Shown: positions 17,479 through 27,454, numbered from the stretch's first letter. The stretch is 64,000 bases of DNA from an uncultured Tenacibaculum sp. (GCF_947499065.1 NZ_CANMMT010000003.1:248001-312000), one strand, 5' to 3'. Numbers and translations: made by a program. Notes: generated by a model from the letters alone, not told the origin.

Positions 17479-20400
17479 TTAGAAACTTAAATTAAGTGAA
17501 AGTCCATACCTTTTTGAAGTTGGTCCTGTTAATAAATCGAATCCTCTTGAATTACTAACACCTAAACTTGTTACTTCAGGGTCAAAATTTATAGCATCAG
17601 GCATATTTACAGCTTTGAACCATAAATTATTTCCTGTTAAAGACAAAGAGACATTATTAAAAAAAGTTCCTTTAAGCATTTCCTTTGTAAACTTATAAGT
17701 TAAAGAGATCTCTCTTAATCTTATAGTAGTAGCATCATAAATTCTAAATTCACTTGAGAATGCACTACCAGCCCAATATGCATCATTTGCAGAAATTTGG
17801 ATATCATTTGGAGTTCCATCTGCTTTAACTCCAGGTAATATTACAGGAATACTTCTATCAAAATCGGTGTTTTTAGTTAATCCTCTTGAAGTAAGTGTAT
17901 ATGCCGTTGCAGAATAAATATCTCCACCTTTTACATAATCCCATTGCATTCCTAAATTCCAATTTTTATATCTAATATTATTAGTGAAATTTAAGGTGAA
18001 ATCGGGGTTTGGATTACCTATAACTTTTTCACCAGGAGCTAGCGTATAAAAACCTTGTTCATTAACTATAGGGTTGTTGTTAGCATCCCTTTGTATGTAT
18101 GACCCTTTAATCAAGTTGTATTGTTCACCGACGATAGCAAAATTTGCTAAATTTGTAAAAGGACCTGCAGTTCTTAATTCTTTAATTCCGTTAGGTAAAG
18201 AAATAACTTTTGTTCTTACTGAATTAAAGTTAAAATAGGTGTCCCAGTTAAAGTTTTCATTTTTGATAGGGATTAAGTTTAAACCTAACTCAATTCCCTT
18301 TGTTTCTAATTCACCTGCGTTTATTGTAGTACTAGTAGCTCCAGTAGATGGATCCAAAGATTGATTAACTATTTGGTCTTTAGCGTTTTTTCTGTATAAA
18401 GATAAATCTATACCAATTCTATTATTAACAAGTTTAGCGTCCAACCCTATTTCAATTTCTGATAATAATTCAGGTTTTAAGTTTGGATTGGCTAAAACAT
18501 TACTAACGCTATTTGTATTTATTGGATTTCCAGTACCATCTAATAACCAGAGATTAGATCCTATTCCTAAAGTAGCTCTAGTTCTATATGGATTTGCAAA
18601 ATTAGCCGACGTAGCATAACCACCTCTTAACTTTAAATAATTTAAGCCATATTTTGACTTTAAACTTGGAAAAGCTGAAGTTGGTATAAAAGAAATACTA
18701 GTACTAGGGTAAAATATAGATCTATTAGCTATTTCATGAGTTGATGCCCAATCGTTTCTACCTGCTATATTTAGATATAAATATTTTTTATAACCAAATG
18801 TAGCAGTACCAAATAAACCTAAAATTTTTGATTCTTCATTATAAAAACTACCAGCATTTTTATTAACAAAATTACTAGCAAAGAATTTATTAAAAACTAA
18901 TTGTTCTGAATAATTTGAAGATAACCTTTCAAAAGTATTATTATAAATACTAAATCCGATAGAGGATTCTAAAGAAATATTATCATTTAAATTTGCTTCA
19001 TAATTAAATAAAGCTGAATGATCCCAAGTAAATTCAGTGTTTTTAATTTTCTGATATGAACCTAGAGCTATTTGAATTCCTCCTTTATTTGAAAAAAACT
19101 CTTGAGTTTCTGAATAAATATCAAAACCAGTTTTCCAAGTTAAGGATGCGCCTTCAAATAATTTTAAAGAAGCCTGAAATTTTCCATTAACACGAGGTGT
19201 TTTTTCTTTAACATATTGATTGTTTACTGTCCATAAAGGATTTTGAATATCATTAGAACTTCTATAGTAAACACTTCTACCTTGTGAATCTTGATATGGT
19301 AAATTATTTAAATCAATACTTCTTGGAGTATATAAGACATTAGCATAAACACCAGCAGCTCCGTCTCCAACATTTGAAGTTCCAGTACTCCCCGCAGTAG
19401 GAGGGTTTTTTTTGTTCGTTATAGAAACATTTATATTACCTTGAATAGATAAACCGTGGTCTAGGTTGGCTGAACCTCCAATACTAAAATTTTGTCTATC
19501 TAATGTACTACCTGGAGTAAAACCGGTTTCTTCTAAATTAGAAAAACTCATTGAGTATGAATAATCTTCTGATGCTTTTCCTAAAGAAAGAGAAACATTA
19601 ACTATATCTCCAGGTTTGAAAAAATTATCTACAGAATTATATGGCTTATATTCATAAGTTTGACCAACAAATTGAGGGAAAAAGGTATCAAAAGAGCCTC
19701 CTCCTTGAGTTGTTGCATAAGTGTTACCTGAATAAGGGTGGTTAATTGTTGCTCCAGGTGTAAATTTAGGACCCCAATTACTAAAAGCTTTACCAGAGCC
19801 TAATTGCCAACCATTACCATACGTGTTTTGATAATCTGGTGTTGATGATATTGCATTTACATAGTAAGAAGTACTTATGTTAGCCCAAGTTTTACCATTT
19901 TTATTATTACCAGCTCCTGTTTTTGTAGTTATTAAAACAACTCCATTTCTACCTTGTGAACCATAAAGCACAGTAGCGTTTAATCCTTTTAAAATACTTA
20001 AAGAAGCAATATTATTAGGATCTATATCACTGATCCTACTCGCTGTTGAAGCTCCAGAAGAAGATAAAGCACCACTTTGTGTATTAGTAGATGATGAAAC
20101 CAAAACACCATCAATTACAAATAGTGGAGAATTATTACCATTAATAGAAGATATACCCCTAATATTAATATTTGCAGCTGCTCCAGAAACACCACCACCA
20201 CCTACAATAGATACACCAGGTACTTTACCAGCTAATGCTCTAGCTACATCATTTTGAGGTTTATTAGATAGTTGTTCTGAATTAACTGTAGCAACAGAGT
20301 ATCCTAATGCTCTTTTTTCTTTTTTAACTCCTTGAGCGGTAACAACTACTTCATCAAGCAAATTATCATTTTTCATGATAACATTTATTTGATCAGAGTT

Positions 20401-20658
20401 TCCAACAACTTTTTCTACTTTTTTCATACTGAGAAAACTAAAAACTAGTATTTCTCCTTTTTTTGCTTTGATTGAATAATTTCCATCAAAATTAGTTTCT
20501 GTACCTTTTGTTGTACCTTTTTTTATTATTGCAACTCCTGGAAGTGGCCCTGATTCATCAGATACATTACCAGAAATTACTCGTTCCTGTGCAAAAGAAA
20601 TTTGCATAATTAACGCTAATATTAACGTTAATATCCCATTAAGTTTTGTTTTAATCAT
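17479..20658 (-). CDS. SusC/RagA-family TonB-dependent outer-membrane transporter
   Basis: 1059 residues. Signal peptide ending QISFAQ, then a carboxypeptidase-D-like N-terminal extension (ISGNVSDESGPLPGVAI), a TonB-box-like LLDEVVVTAQG near 105-115, a plug domain (LAGKVPGVSIVG, IRGISSINGNNSPLFVIDG) and a 22-strand barrel ending YGLSLNLSF. It imports a large ligand, energised by TonB, with the SusD partner encoded next. The substrate cannot be told from sequence. The promoter region carries three LytTR-like repeats. Confidence 0.94.
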   Translation of the reverse strand: MIKTKLNGILTLILALIMQISFAQERVISGNVSDESGPLPGVAIIKKGTTKGTETNFDGNYSIKAKKGEILVFSFLSMKKVEKVVGNSDQINVIMKNDNLLDEVVVTAQGVKKEKRALGYSVATVNSEQLSNKPQNDVARALAGKVPGVSIVGGGGVSGAAANINIRGISSINGNNSPLFVIDGVLVSSSTNTQSGALSSSGASTASRISDIDPNNIASLSILKGLNATVLYGSQGRNGVVLITTKTGAGNNKNGKTWANISTSYYVNAISSTPDYQNTYGNGWQLGSGKAFSNWGPKFTPGATINHPYSGNTYATTQGGGSFDTFFPQFVGQTYEYKPYNSVDNFFKPGDIVNVSLSLGKASEDYSYSMSFSNLEETGFTPGSTLDRQNFSIGGSANLDHGLSIQGNINVSITNKKNPPTAGSTGTSNVGDGAAGVYANVLYTPRSIDLNNLPYQDSQGRSVYYRSSNDIQNPLWTVNNQYVKEKTPRVNGKFQASLKLFEGASLTWKTGFDIYSETQEFFSNKGGIQIALGSYQKIKNTEFTWDHSALFNYEANLNDNISLESSIGFSIYNNTFERLSSNYSEQLVFNKFFASNFVNKNAGSFYNEESKILGLFGTATFGYKKYLYLNIAGRNDWASTHEIANRSIFYPSTSISFIPTSAFPSLKSKYGLNYLKLRGGYATSANFANPYRTRATLGIGSNLWLLDGTGNPINTNSVSNVLANPNLKPELLSEIEIGLDAKLVNNRIGIDLSLYRKNAKDQIVNQSLDPSTGATSTTINAGELETKGIELGLNLIPIKNENFNWDTYFNFNSVRTKVISLPNGIKELRTAGPFTNLANFAIVGEQYNLIKGSYIQRDANNNPIVNEQGFYTLAPGEKVIGNPNPDFTLNFTNNIRYKNWNLGMQWDYVKGGDIYSATAYTLTSRGLTKNTDFDRSIPVILPGVKADGTPNDIQISANDAYWAGSAFSSEFRIYDATTIRLREISLTYKFTKEMLKGTFFNNVSLSLTGNNLWFKAVNMPDAINFDPEVTSLGVSNSRGFDLLTGPTSKRYGLSLNLSF

Positions 20659-20680
20659 ACGAATTTGAATTAATTAAGCT

Positions 20681-20689
20681 CAAAATTTA
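20681..20689 (-). promoter_or_regulatory. Possible -7 element of the first susC
   Basis: TAAATTTTG on the minus strand (20689-20681) resembles TAnnTTTG with one extra base. No TTTG -33 box lies at the right distance; instead the LytTR-like repeats end 33 nt upstream. This fits an activator-dependent promoter. Confidence 0.35.
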
Positions 20690-20720
20690 ATGATTCAAAA
20701 CACTTTAATGTATGGTAAAT

Positions 20721-20772
20721 TAATAAACGGTCATATTATGTAATAAACGGTTGTTTTGGTGTAATAAACGGT
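20721..20772 (-). promoter_or_regulatory. Three direct repeats matching the LytTR-site consensus
   Basis: TAATAAACGGT occurs at 20721-20731, 20741-20751 and 20762-20772 (plus strand). Read on the susC strand each is ACCGTTTATTA, whose first nine bases fit the published LytTR-site consensus [TA][AC][CA]GTTN[AG][TG]. Spacing between repeats is 20 and 21 bp (gaps 11-12 bp), as for LytTR dimer sites. They lie 62-114 bp upstream of the SusC start codon. Confidence 0.6.
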
Positions 20773-20931
20773 TTAAACTTTCGTACAAAATGAGACTAAA
20801 TAATTCAATTAGTATTTATTAAAAGAAATATAATGATGTTTAAATAGGATAGGAGGTATAATTTATCTATTCTAACTCGAAAAGTTATAATAAGGTACAT
20901 CATTGATTTGTAATAGATGATTTTAAAAAAT

Positions 20932-20961
20932 AAAAAAGCCTTGAATATTCAAGGCTTTTTT
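20932..20961 (-). terminator. Terminator downstream of rlmB (bidirectional form)
   Basis: A perfect palindrome: stem AAAAAAGCCTTG / CAAGGCTTTTTT with loop AATATT. It gives a T-tract on either strand. It lies 21 bp past the rlmB stop and separates rlmB from the first susCD operon. The rest of 20659-20931 holds the LytTR-like sites and no gene. Confidence 0.85.
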
Positions 20962-20982
20962 ATTATCGTATTTTCTATTTTA

Positions 20983-21720
20983 TTAACGTCTTTGTCTTAC
21001 AGTTTCATAAAGAAATGCTCCACAAGCAACAGAAACATTTAAAGAGCTTATTTCTCCTAGTAAAGGAAGTTTTGCTTTATAATCTACCATCTTTAGTACG
21101 GAATTACTTACTCCTTTATGTTCAGATCCCATTACAATAGCAATTGGTTGTTTAAAATCAATATCAAAAATAGAATCTTCTGTTTTTTCAGTAGCAGCAG
21201 CTAGTTTAATTTCAGCAGCCTGTAATTGAAAAATAGCATCTTTAATATGATCAACCTTACAAATAGGAACTTTAAAAGCAGCTCCAGCAGATGTCTTTAT
21301 AGTTTCAGCGTTAACAGGAGCGCTTCCACTTTTTTGAATTATAATCCCATTTACGCCTGTGCATTCAGCAGTTCTTATGATTGCTCCAAAGTTACGTACG
21401 TCTGAAACTTGATCTAATAATAAGAATAAAGGAGTTTTATCTGAGCTTAATGTATTTTCAATAAGTGTTTCTAAATCATGAAAATCTACAGGAGAAATTT
21501 TAGCAACAGCACCTTGATGATTATTATGTTTTGATAATCTATCCAATTTTTCTATAGGAACTACGCTAACAGATATTTTATTTTTTTTTAATAATTTATC
21601 TAATTGAAAAAATAACTCTCCTCTAAGTCCTTTTTGAAGGTAAACTTTGTTAATTGAAGCATTACTTTCTATAGCTTCAATTATTGCTCTTATACCAAAA
21701 ATAGTTGTATTTTCTTCCAT
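20983..21720 (-). CDS. rlmB: 23S rRNA 2'-O-ribose methyltransferase (RlmB/TrmH, SPOUT)
   Basis: 245 residues from the ATG at 21718-21720; an upstream TTG lies above the -7 promoter box and is unlikely. It has an N-terminal substrate-binding domain (FGIRAIIEAIES) and a SPOUT knot with the three motifs LLLDQVSDVRNFGAIIRTAE, IAIVMGSEHKGVS and LPLLGEISSLNVSVACG. The family methylates G2251 of 23S rRNA. rlmB versus a paralogous TrmH is not fully separable by eye. Confidence 0.9.
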   Translation of the reverse strand: MEENTTIFGIRAIIEAIESNASINKVYLQKGLRGELFFQLDKLLKKNKISVSVVPIEKLDRLSKHNNHQGAVAKISPVDFHDLETLIENTLSSDKTPLFLLLDQVSDVRNFGAIIRTAECTGVNGIIIQKSGSAPVNAETIKTSAGAAFKVPICKVDHIKDAIFQLQAAEIKLAAATEKTEDSIFDIDFKQPIAIVMGSEHKGVSNSVLKMVDYKAKLPLLGEISSLNVSVACGAFLYETVRQRR

Positions 21721-21724
21721 ACTG

Positions 21725-21732
21725 CAAATGTA
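21725..21732 (-). promoter_or_regulatory. -7 promoter element of rlmB
   Basis: TACATTTGC on the minus strand, only 4 nt from the ATG at 21720, implying a leaderless or near-leaderless message. No clear TTTG -33 box. Confidence 0.45.
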
Positions 21733-21758
21733 GTTCAATTTGTGATGAAAAAAATATT

Positions 21759-22214
21759 TTAATTACAGATTTCATTGTTTATAGTTACCGGATATTTTTC
21801 TGAGGTAGTAATAACAATGTTTTTATTGTCTTTTCTTTTAAATTTTATAATACCTTGTGTAAGTATTTGAGGTTTGTTTAGAATCAAATAGTTATTGTTT
21901 TTGGCTATTTTACTTGATAAAATTTGTGCTAAAATAATTTTATTGAAATCTATTTTGGCTTCTTTTCCTTCAACACTAAACAGTGTAATTTTACCTTTTG
22001 GTAGATAATTACTTGATTTAATACTATCATAAATACTCGAGTGATAAAAACGAGTACCATCTATATCTAAAAAAGATTTTGAATTAAATGATTTGTTATT
22101 TAGCATAACATCATAATCAATTGTCATATTTTTAGCCTCATATAAACATTCTAGGTTGTTACCTTTATTACAAGAGACAAAAAAAATAAGTAATATATAT
22201 ATATATTTATTCAT
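21759..22214 (-). CDS. Small lipoprotein of unknown function
   Basis: 151 residues from the ATG at 22212-22214. An earlier GTG frame would start inside the upstream terminator stem, so it is rejected. MNKYIYILLIFFVSCNKG is a short lipoprotein signal with Cys at about 15. The rest contains a predicted beta-rich region (LECLYEAKNMTIDYDVMLNN) with no recognised family. It ends 38 bp before the rlmB ATG and its stop overlaps the region of the rlmB promoter. Confidence 0.65.
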   Translation of the reverse strand: MNKYIYILLIFFVSCNKGNNLECLYEAKNMTIDYDVMLNNKSFNSKSFLDIDGTRFYHSSIYDSIKSSNYLPKGKITLFSVEGKEAKIDFNKIILAQILSSKIAKNNNYLILNKPQILTQGIIKFKRKDNKNIVITTSEKYPVTINNEICN

Positions 22215-22228
22215 TTTATAAAATTTAA

Positions 22229-22262
22229 AAATCACCTTAAAAATTAATTTAAGGTGATTTTT
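22229..22262 (-). terminator. Terminator of the second susCD operon
   Basis: Stem ATCACCTTAAA / TTTAAGGTGAT (22231-22241 with 22248-22258), loop AATTAA, flanked by A and T runs so it works on either strand. It lies about 32 bp past the susD stop. Confidence 0.8.
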
Positions 22263-22293
22263 TATGATTAATAATTAATTAACTTAAATATTA

Positions 22294-23796
22294 TTAATAA
22301 GTTAATGTAATATTTCTCCAGTCATTAGAACCAGAAGCAGTTCCTACTTCTCCTTTATTTGCAGGAGAACCAAAAGTATAAATAGGAGACTGAGTAATTT
22401 CTAATTCAGATGCAGGAACAGGGTACATAGTTGGAGAACCTTCTTGTAATAAGTCATGTCTTCTCATGAATGCCCAGTTTACTGCCATACCACTTGCTAA
22501 ATCAAGCTCGATAGAGTTTTCATAAATTAATGAATTTCTTACAGCGTCAGCAGAAGCAGTAGTAGATTGATTTCCTACAGTTTTTCTAGGAGAAGCATCT
22601 AACATAGCTACTGCGTTAGTAATATCACCTTTTCTGTAATAAGCTTCAGCTTTAATATAATCAATTTCAGCTTTAGGGAAAATCTGACAAGGTAAACCAG
22701 TTACATTTTCATTATTTCCATTGAAAAATCTTACGTGTCTGTAACTAGAAAATAAGTGTCTACCTCTAGAAGCTCTTAAGAAACCAAATTTATCACCAAC
22801 ATATTCATAATAGTTGATTCTTGGATCACTAGTTGTAACCGCTGGTAAAATAGTAGCGTCAGTTGGGTAATCTGTTGGGTATGAAGGTTGAAATAAGTGC
22901 GCAATTTTAATATCAGTTGGCATATATCCAGCACCACTACCTAATAAAAATAAAGACCAATCTTGTAAGTTGTTAAAAAGAACATCTTCTTTAGATTCAG
23001 GTTGGAAGTTACTTGTTATAGCATTATTTGCATATGTAAGTATTTTATCATAATCTAAAGTTAAAGCTTCAGCATTAGTTCTTGCAACACCAATAGAGAA
23101 TCTAGCCATATAAGCATTTGCTAACTGGATAAAAGTAGCTTTGTTAATAGCAGGACCTCCAGGGTAAATTTCATAAGTAATTGCTGATTGAGCATTAGCT
23201 ATTGAAACTGCTTTTTCAATGTTAGCAATAGCAGCAGCTAACATTTCAGTATAACTAGAGAAAACTAAAGCGTTAACGTCTGTATCTGGGTTTACGATAT
23301 AAGCTTTATCATATATCATAGATAAATAACCTTGAGCAACTCCTTTATCAAAATAAGCTGCAGAAAGCTCTTGTTGTGTTAAATCATTTCCAGAAACAAC
23401 AACACTTCCTGATTGATTTTCAATATTATTAATAATTATGTTTGCATTGTTAATAACACCGTTATAACCTCCCCATGGAGAAGCAACACTTGCAGCTAAA
23501 TCATCATCTGAAGTAGAGTTGTTGATTTGTCTTCTCGGTTGATCACAATAATTCCAAAAACTTCTAAAAGCATTTGTTGTAGTGAACTGATCAGATAAAC
23601 CTCTAAAATAAATACCAGCAAAACCTATTTGATTAGAAAATAAAGTAGTATGGTTGGTAGTATTAAAGTTCTTAAAGTCTGCAGCATTAGATAATACAGC
23701 AGCAGCATTCGGCTGATTAGGGTTGTCAATATTAAAATCCTCTTGAGAGCATGATAACATTAGTAACCCACTAAATAAATAAATTAATTTTTTCAT
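22294..23796 (-). CDS. SusD/RagB-family outer-membrane lipoprotein (second)
   Basis: 500 residues. Lipoprotein signal LLMLSCSQEDFNIDNPNQPN, helical SusD fold, C-terminal TYGSP-like end. A SusD-like_2 type, starting 20 bp after its SusC partner. It differs strongly from the first SusD, so the ligands are probably different. Closes a two-gene operon. Confidence 0.92.
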   Translation of the reverse strand: MKKLIYLFSGLLMLSCSQEDFNIDNPNQPNAAAVLSNAADFKNFNTTNHTTLFSNQIGFAGIYFRGLSDQFTTTNAFRSFWNYCDQPRRQINNSTSDDDLAASVASPWGGYNGVINNANIIINNIENQSGSVVVSGNDLTQQELSAAYFDKGVAQGYLSMIYDKAYIVNPDTDVNALVFSSYTEMLAAAIANIEKAVSIANAQSAITYEIYPGGPAINKATFIQLANAYMARFSIGVARTNAEALTLDYDKILTYANNAITSNFQPESKEDVLFNNLQDWSLFLLGSGAGYMPTDIKIAHLFQPSYPTDYPTDATILPAVTTSDPRINYYEYVGDKFGFLRASRGRHLFSSYRHVRFFNGNNENVTGLPCQIFPKAEIDYIKAEAYYRKGDITNAVAMLDASPRKTVGNQSTTASADAVRNSLIYENSIELDLASGMAVNWAFMRRHDLLQEGSPTMYPVPASELEITQSPIYTFGSPANKGEVGTASGSNDWRNITLTY

Positions 23797-23816
23797 TGTT
23801 TATGAGTTTTTAATGA

Positions 23817-26800
23817 TTAAAAAGTAGCTTGTACTGAAAATGCATAAGTCCTAAAGTTTGGATAAGCAAATTCATCAAGTTTGAAGATAGGACTTCCTCC
23901 TTGAGCTACTTCTGGATCCCATCCTGTATAGTCAGTAATAGTAATTAAGTTTCTACCAGATAAAGTAAGTTTAATATCTTGGAAGAATGAATCAGTTCCT
24001 AAAATCTTTTCTCCAAAGTTATAAGATAAAGAAACCTCTCTTAATTTAACAAAGCTACCGTCTTCAACAAAGTAATCAATTGGAGCAGCACCATTATAAA
24101 TAGTAGAACTTGCATTTGCATAAGATGCAGGTTGTCCTTGAGCTCCAAATTTTTGTAAGTCAGCGTGTCTGTCGTTAAAATATAATAATTGCTTAGTATA
24201 GTTGTATACATCTCCTCCTTGTTGAATATCAAATAAAGTATAAAGAGAGAAGTTTTTGTAGTTAAAAGTATTACTAATACCTAAGATAAAGTCAGGAGTA
24301 GTATTTCCTATTCTTTCAACAGCTCTTGAGTTTGTGTTAGCATCCCATAATCTTATAGCTTGCTCTCCTCCAGCATTAACAAGTCCAGTATTACCATCAT
24401 TAGCAGTAACAATTACGTGACCTTGTGCGTTTACAGAGAAAGCAGAAAGAGGTAAGTTTAAACCTTCATTTAATACATTACCAGAAGCATCAACAGTTAA
24501 CTGGTCTAATGAAGTTACTAACTTGTTACCAAACATAGCACCATATGGTTGTCCAGCCTCTACTCTAAATAAGTTAATAGCAGGAGCAGAATCAAATAAT
24601 GTACCACCAAAAGCTCTGTTAAAAGGAGCTACATTTCCTAAGCTTACATATTCGTTGTTTACACTAGAAAAAGTAATACCGAAATTCCAAGAAAAATCTT
24701 CATTAGAAATTGGAGTACCAGATAAACTAGCTTCATAAGCAGTATATTGAGTCTCTCCTAAGTTTCTAACTGTAGTTCTTCCAGGTACAGCACCAGATAA
24801 AGGTACAGTTAATAAAGCGTCTTTAGTATTAGATTTAGCATATGTAAATCCAAACTTATACTTGTTTAAAAAGTCTAAATCAAAACCTGCCTCAAACTCA
24901 CTAATAGTTGGAGATTTTAAGTTAGGGTTACCAACTTGGTTAAAAGTAATTGAAGCTTCTGTAACTGTAAAAGTTTCAAAAATATCACCAAATCCAGGTC
25001 TTAAACCAGCAGTACCGTAAGAAGCTCTGAATTTTAATTCATCAATCCATTCTGTATCTATATCTTCACCTAATCTATAAGCAAAAGAACCTCTATAGAA
25101 TATTTGATCTCTATTATTCTGTCCAAATAAAGAACTTCTATCTGTTCTAATAAGACCTCCAATAATTAACTTATCTTTCCAATCAAGATCTGCAGTTAAG
25201 AAAAAGTTTTGTGTTTTAGTAGCAGATCTGAATGAACTAACATTAATATTTTGAGTACCTTGTTGAAGGTTAGAAACATCATTAGTTAAGAAGTTTGAAC
25301 TTGATCCATCTTCTCTTGAGAAATTAACATTCTCTAATAAATATTTGAAAGAAGATCTTAAGTTAAAGTCATTAAACTTAGTGTTATAGTTAACTTGCAC
25401 ACTTGAATTTGTTCTTTCTGTAACAGAGTTTCTAATAAAAATATTACCATTATCTCTAGTTGCATTTGGAACAGATCCACTTACATATCCTCTAGGGAAA
25501 AGTCTAGTATATTTAAAAGCATTTCTATCTTTAGATAAGTTAGCTTGAACAGATAAATTATCTGTTACTTGATAGTTAGCATTAATACCTGCAATAAATC
25601 TATCTTCTTTTCTATCATCCTTTCTATTTCTTGCAACATAAAGAGGATTTTGGTATTCATTGATCCATCCATTACCACTAAAGAAAGGAATAAAGTTTCC
25701 GTTAGCGTCTAATTGATTTAAATCTACTGTTGGGTTTGCAGTTAAGAAGTTGAAGAATAAGTTATCTCCCTGCCCAGCTTGAGCTACCTCTTGACCTTTA
25801 CTTTCAATAAAACTAGTAGTGAAACCAAGACTTAATTTATCATTAACATCTGCGTTTAAGTTTAATCTAAAGTTTTTTCTTACGTATGGTCTTAAACCTT
25901 GAATAATACCTTCAACTTCTGATCTTTGAGCTGATGCGAAGTAATCGATCTTATCTAAACGTTGAGATATAGATGCAGAATATTGAGAATATCCTTGAGA
26001 CTTAACAAATGTATCAATATTGTTAATTAAAGGTTGTTGAAAGTCATTGTCAAATAAACCATCAGGATCAGCATTAGCGAAATCAACAGAACCATCTGCA
26101 TTGATTGCTCTATCATGCTTAGTAGCTAAAGGATAAGAGTTAGCTATAGAGTTGAAACCATACTCACTTTTAAAAGTAACTTTTGGTTTTCCGCTAGTAC
26201 CTTTTTTAGTGATTATTTGTATAACACCATTACCTGCTAATGACCCATATAAAGAAGCTGCAGCAGCACCTTTAACAACCTCAAAAGATTGTACGTCACT
26301 CATGTTGATGTCTCTCATACCACCTTCAGTGATTATACCATCTATTATTACTAAAGGCTCAGTACTACCTTCAATAGAACTAGCTCCCCTTAATATAATA
26401 GCAGAATTACGTAATGGGTTACCACTACCTCTAACGATTTGTGCACCGGCTACTTTACCAATTAATGCTGAGGCAGCATCAACAGTTGGTACAGTTTGAG
26501 TACCTTCAACAGAAACTTTTTCTACTTTGAAACCTAATTTTTTTGTACTAACACCTTGAGCAACACCAGTTACAACGATTTCATCAAGAAGGTTACTATC
26601 TTGAACCATTGTAACGTTAATTGTATTAGCTGCACCAATAGTTTTTTCTGTTGTTTTCATTCCAACAAAACTGAACACTAGTACGTCACCTGTTTTAACT
26701 TTAATAGTATAGTTACCATCAAAATCAGTTTCAGTACCTTGAGTGGTACCTTTTTTTAATACTGTAACTCCAGGTAAAGGTCCTGATTCGTCTGAAACAG

Positions 26801-26888
26801 TACCTGAAATCGTTCTGTCTTGTGCAAAGGATATCTGCACAATCAACGCCAATAGAAGCGTCAAAATTCCATTAAACTTTGTTCTCAT
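23817..26888 (-). CDS. SusC/RagA-family TonB-dependent transporter (second)
   Basis: 1023 residues. Signal peptide ending QISFAQ, carboxypeptidase-like domain (TISGTVSDESGPLPGVTV), TonB-box-like LLDEIVVTGVAQG, plug (ALIGKVAGAQIVRG, ILRGASSIEGSTEPLVIIDG) and barrel ending TYAFSVQATF. The first ~110 residues are close to those of the other SusC at 17479-20658 but the barrel is not, so the N-terminal module is conserved or has been exchanged. Codon use is more like highly expressed genes than in the first SusC. Substrate unknown. Confidence 0.94.
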   Translation of the reverse strand: MRTKFNGILTLLLALIVQISFAQDRTISGTVSDESGPLPGVTVLKKGTTQGTETDFDGNYTIKVKTGDVLVFSFVGMKTTEKTIGAANTINVTMVQDSNLLDEIVVTGVAQGVSTKKLGFKVEKVSVEGTQTVPTVDAASALIGKVAGAQIVRGSGNPLRNSAIILRGASSIEGSTEPLVIIDGIITEGGMRDINMSDVQSFEVVKGAAAASLYGSLAGNGVIQIITKKGTSGKPKVTFKSEYGFNSIANSYPLATKHDRAINADGSVDFANADPDGLFDNDFQQPLINNIDTFVKSQGYSQYSASISQRLDKIDYFASAQRSEVEGIIQGLRPYVRKNFRLNLNADVNDKLSLGFTTSFIESKGQEVAQAGQGDNLFFNFLTANPTVDLNQLDANGNFIPFFSGNGWINEYQNPLYVARNRKDDRKEDRFIAGINANYQVTDNLSVQANLSKDRNAFKYTRLFPRGYVSGSVPNATRDNGNIFIRNSVTERTNSSVQVNYNTKFNDFNLRSSFKYLLENVNFSREDGSSSNFLTNDVSNLQQGTQNINVSSFRSATKTQNFFLTADLDWKDKLIIGGLIRTDRSSLFGQNNRDQIFYRGSFAYRLGEDIDTEWIDELKFRASYGTAGLRPGFGDIFETFTVTEASITFNQVGNPNLKSPTISEFEAGFDLDFLNKYKFGFTYAKSNTKDALLTVPLSGAVPGRTTVRNLGETQYTAYEASLSGTPISNEDFSWNFGITFSSVNNEYVSLGNVAPFNRAFGGTLFDSAPAINLFRVEAGQPYGAMFGNKLVTSLDQLTVDASGNVLNEGLNLPLSAFSVNAQGHVIVTANDGNTGLVNAGGEQAIRLWDANTNSRAVERIGNTTPDFILGISNTFNYKNFSLYTLFDIQQGGDVYNYTKQLLYFNDRHADLQKFGAQGQPASYANASSTIYNGAAPIDYFVEDGSFVKLREVSLSYNFGEKILGTDSFFQDIKLTLSGRNLITITDYTGWDPEVAQGGSPIFKLDEFAYPNFRTYAFSVQATF

Positions 26889-27423
26889 TATGTAATTATT
26901 TGAATTAATTAGTCGCTAAAATCTTAATTTTATCTTAAATACACAATTTTTTAACAAAAAAAGATGAAAAATATTCAAAGGAATGTTGTAAATGTTTGCT
27001 ATTAGACAATTAAATAATAGTTGTGTAAATGATTCTATTGTGTTGTGAAATATAATTTGATGATTTTATTTTTATGTGTTTTGTATATAATTGAATCAAT
27101 CTTATATGTTTTCTTGTGATGAGTGATTTTTAGATACAGTTTTAAAAGTATAGGTTGTTTTACTTGTATAGTCTTTATAATTAAATAGAGCTGGGTGTAT
27201 TTAATGTGTCATTAATATATAGGGTATGTTGTTTTTTTCTAGAAGTTGTTTTTGGATGTTTATGTTTTTGGTGTTTAAAAATAAAAGGAGGTATAAATTA
27301 TGTAGTGAGTGTTTGTGTGAGTTATATTGAAATGTGCGGTTTATTAATGTTAATAATTAATATTGTTTTGAAGATTTAATGAATATAATATTTGATTTGT
27401 TTTTTAAAATTAACTCATTGGTA
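26889..27423. other. Intergenic region without a gene
   Basis: About 535 very AT-rich bases between the divergent second susC and the rpsL promoter. I see no ORF of meaningful size, no hairpin with a T-tract and no tRNA. It must contain the susC promoter, but no full TTTG/TAnnTTTG pair is evident. Confidence 0.6.
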
Positions 27424-27454
27424 TTTGAATGTTTAGAAAAATATCGTACATTTG
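27424..27454 (+). promoter_or_regulatory. Promoter of the rpsL-rpsG-fusA-rpsJ operon
   Basis: TTTG (27424-27427), 19 bp, TACATTTG (27447-27454), followed by CG: a textbook Bacteroidota housekeeping promoter. A small stem (ACTCT/AGAGT, 27458-27474) follows in the leader. Confidence 0.85.

Noticed and set aside
22215..22235. GTG start seven codons upstream of the small lipoprotein
   Set aside because: It falls within the terminator stem of the second susCD operon; the ATG at 22214 directly precedes a good lipoprotein signal.
26889..27423. Possible small RNA or gene in the AT-rich gap before rpsL
   Set aside because: Only tiny open frames (the longest clear one about 13 codons) and no terminator-type hairpin were seen.
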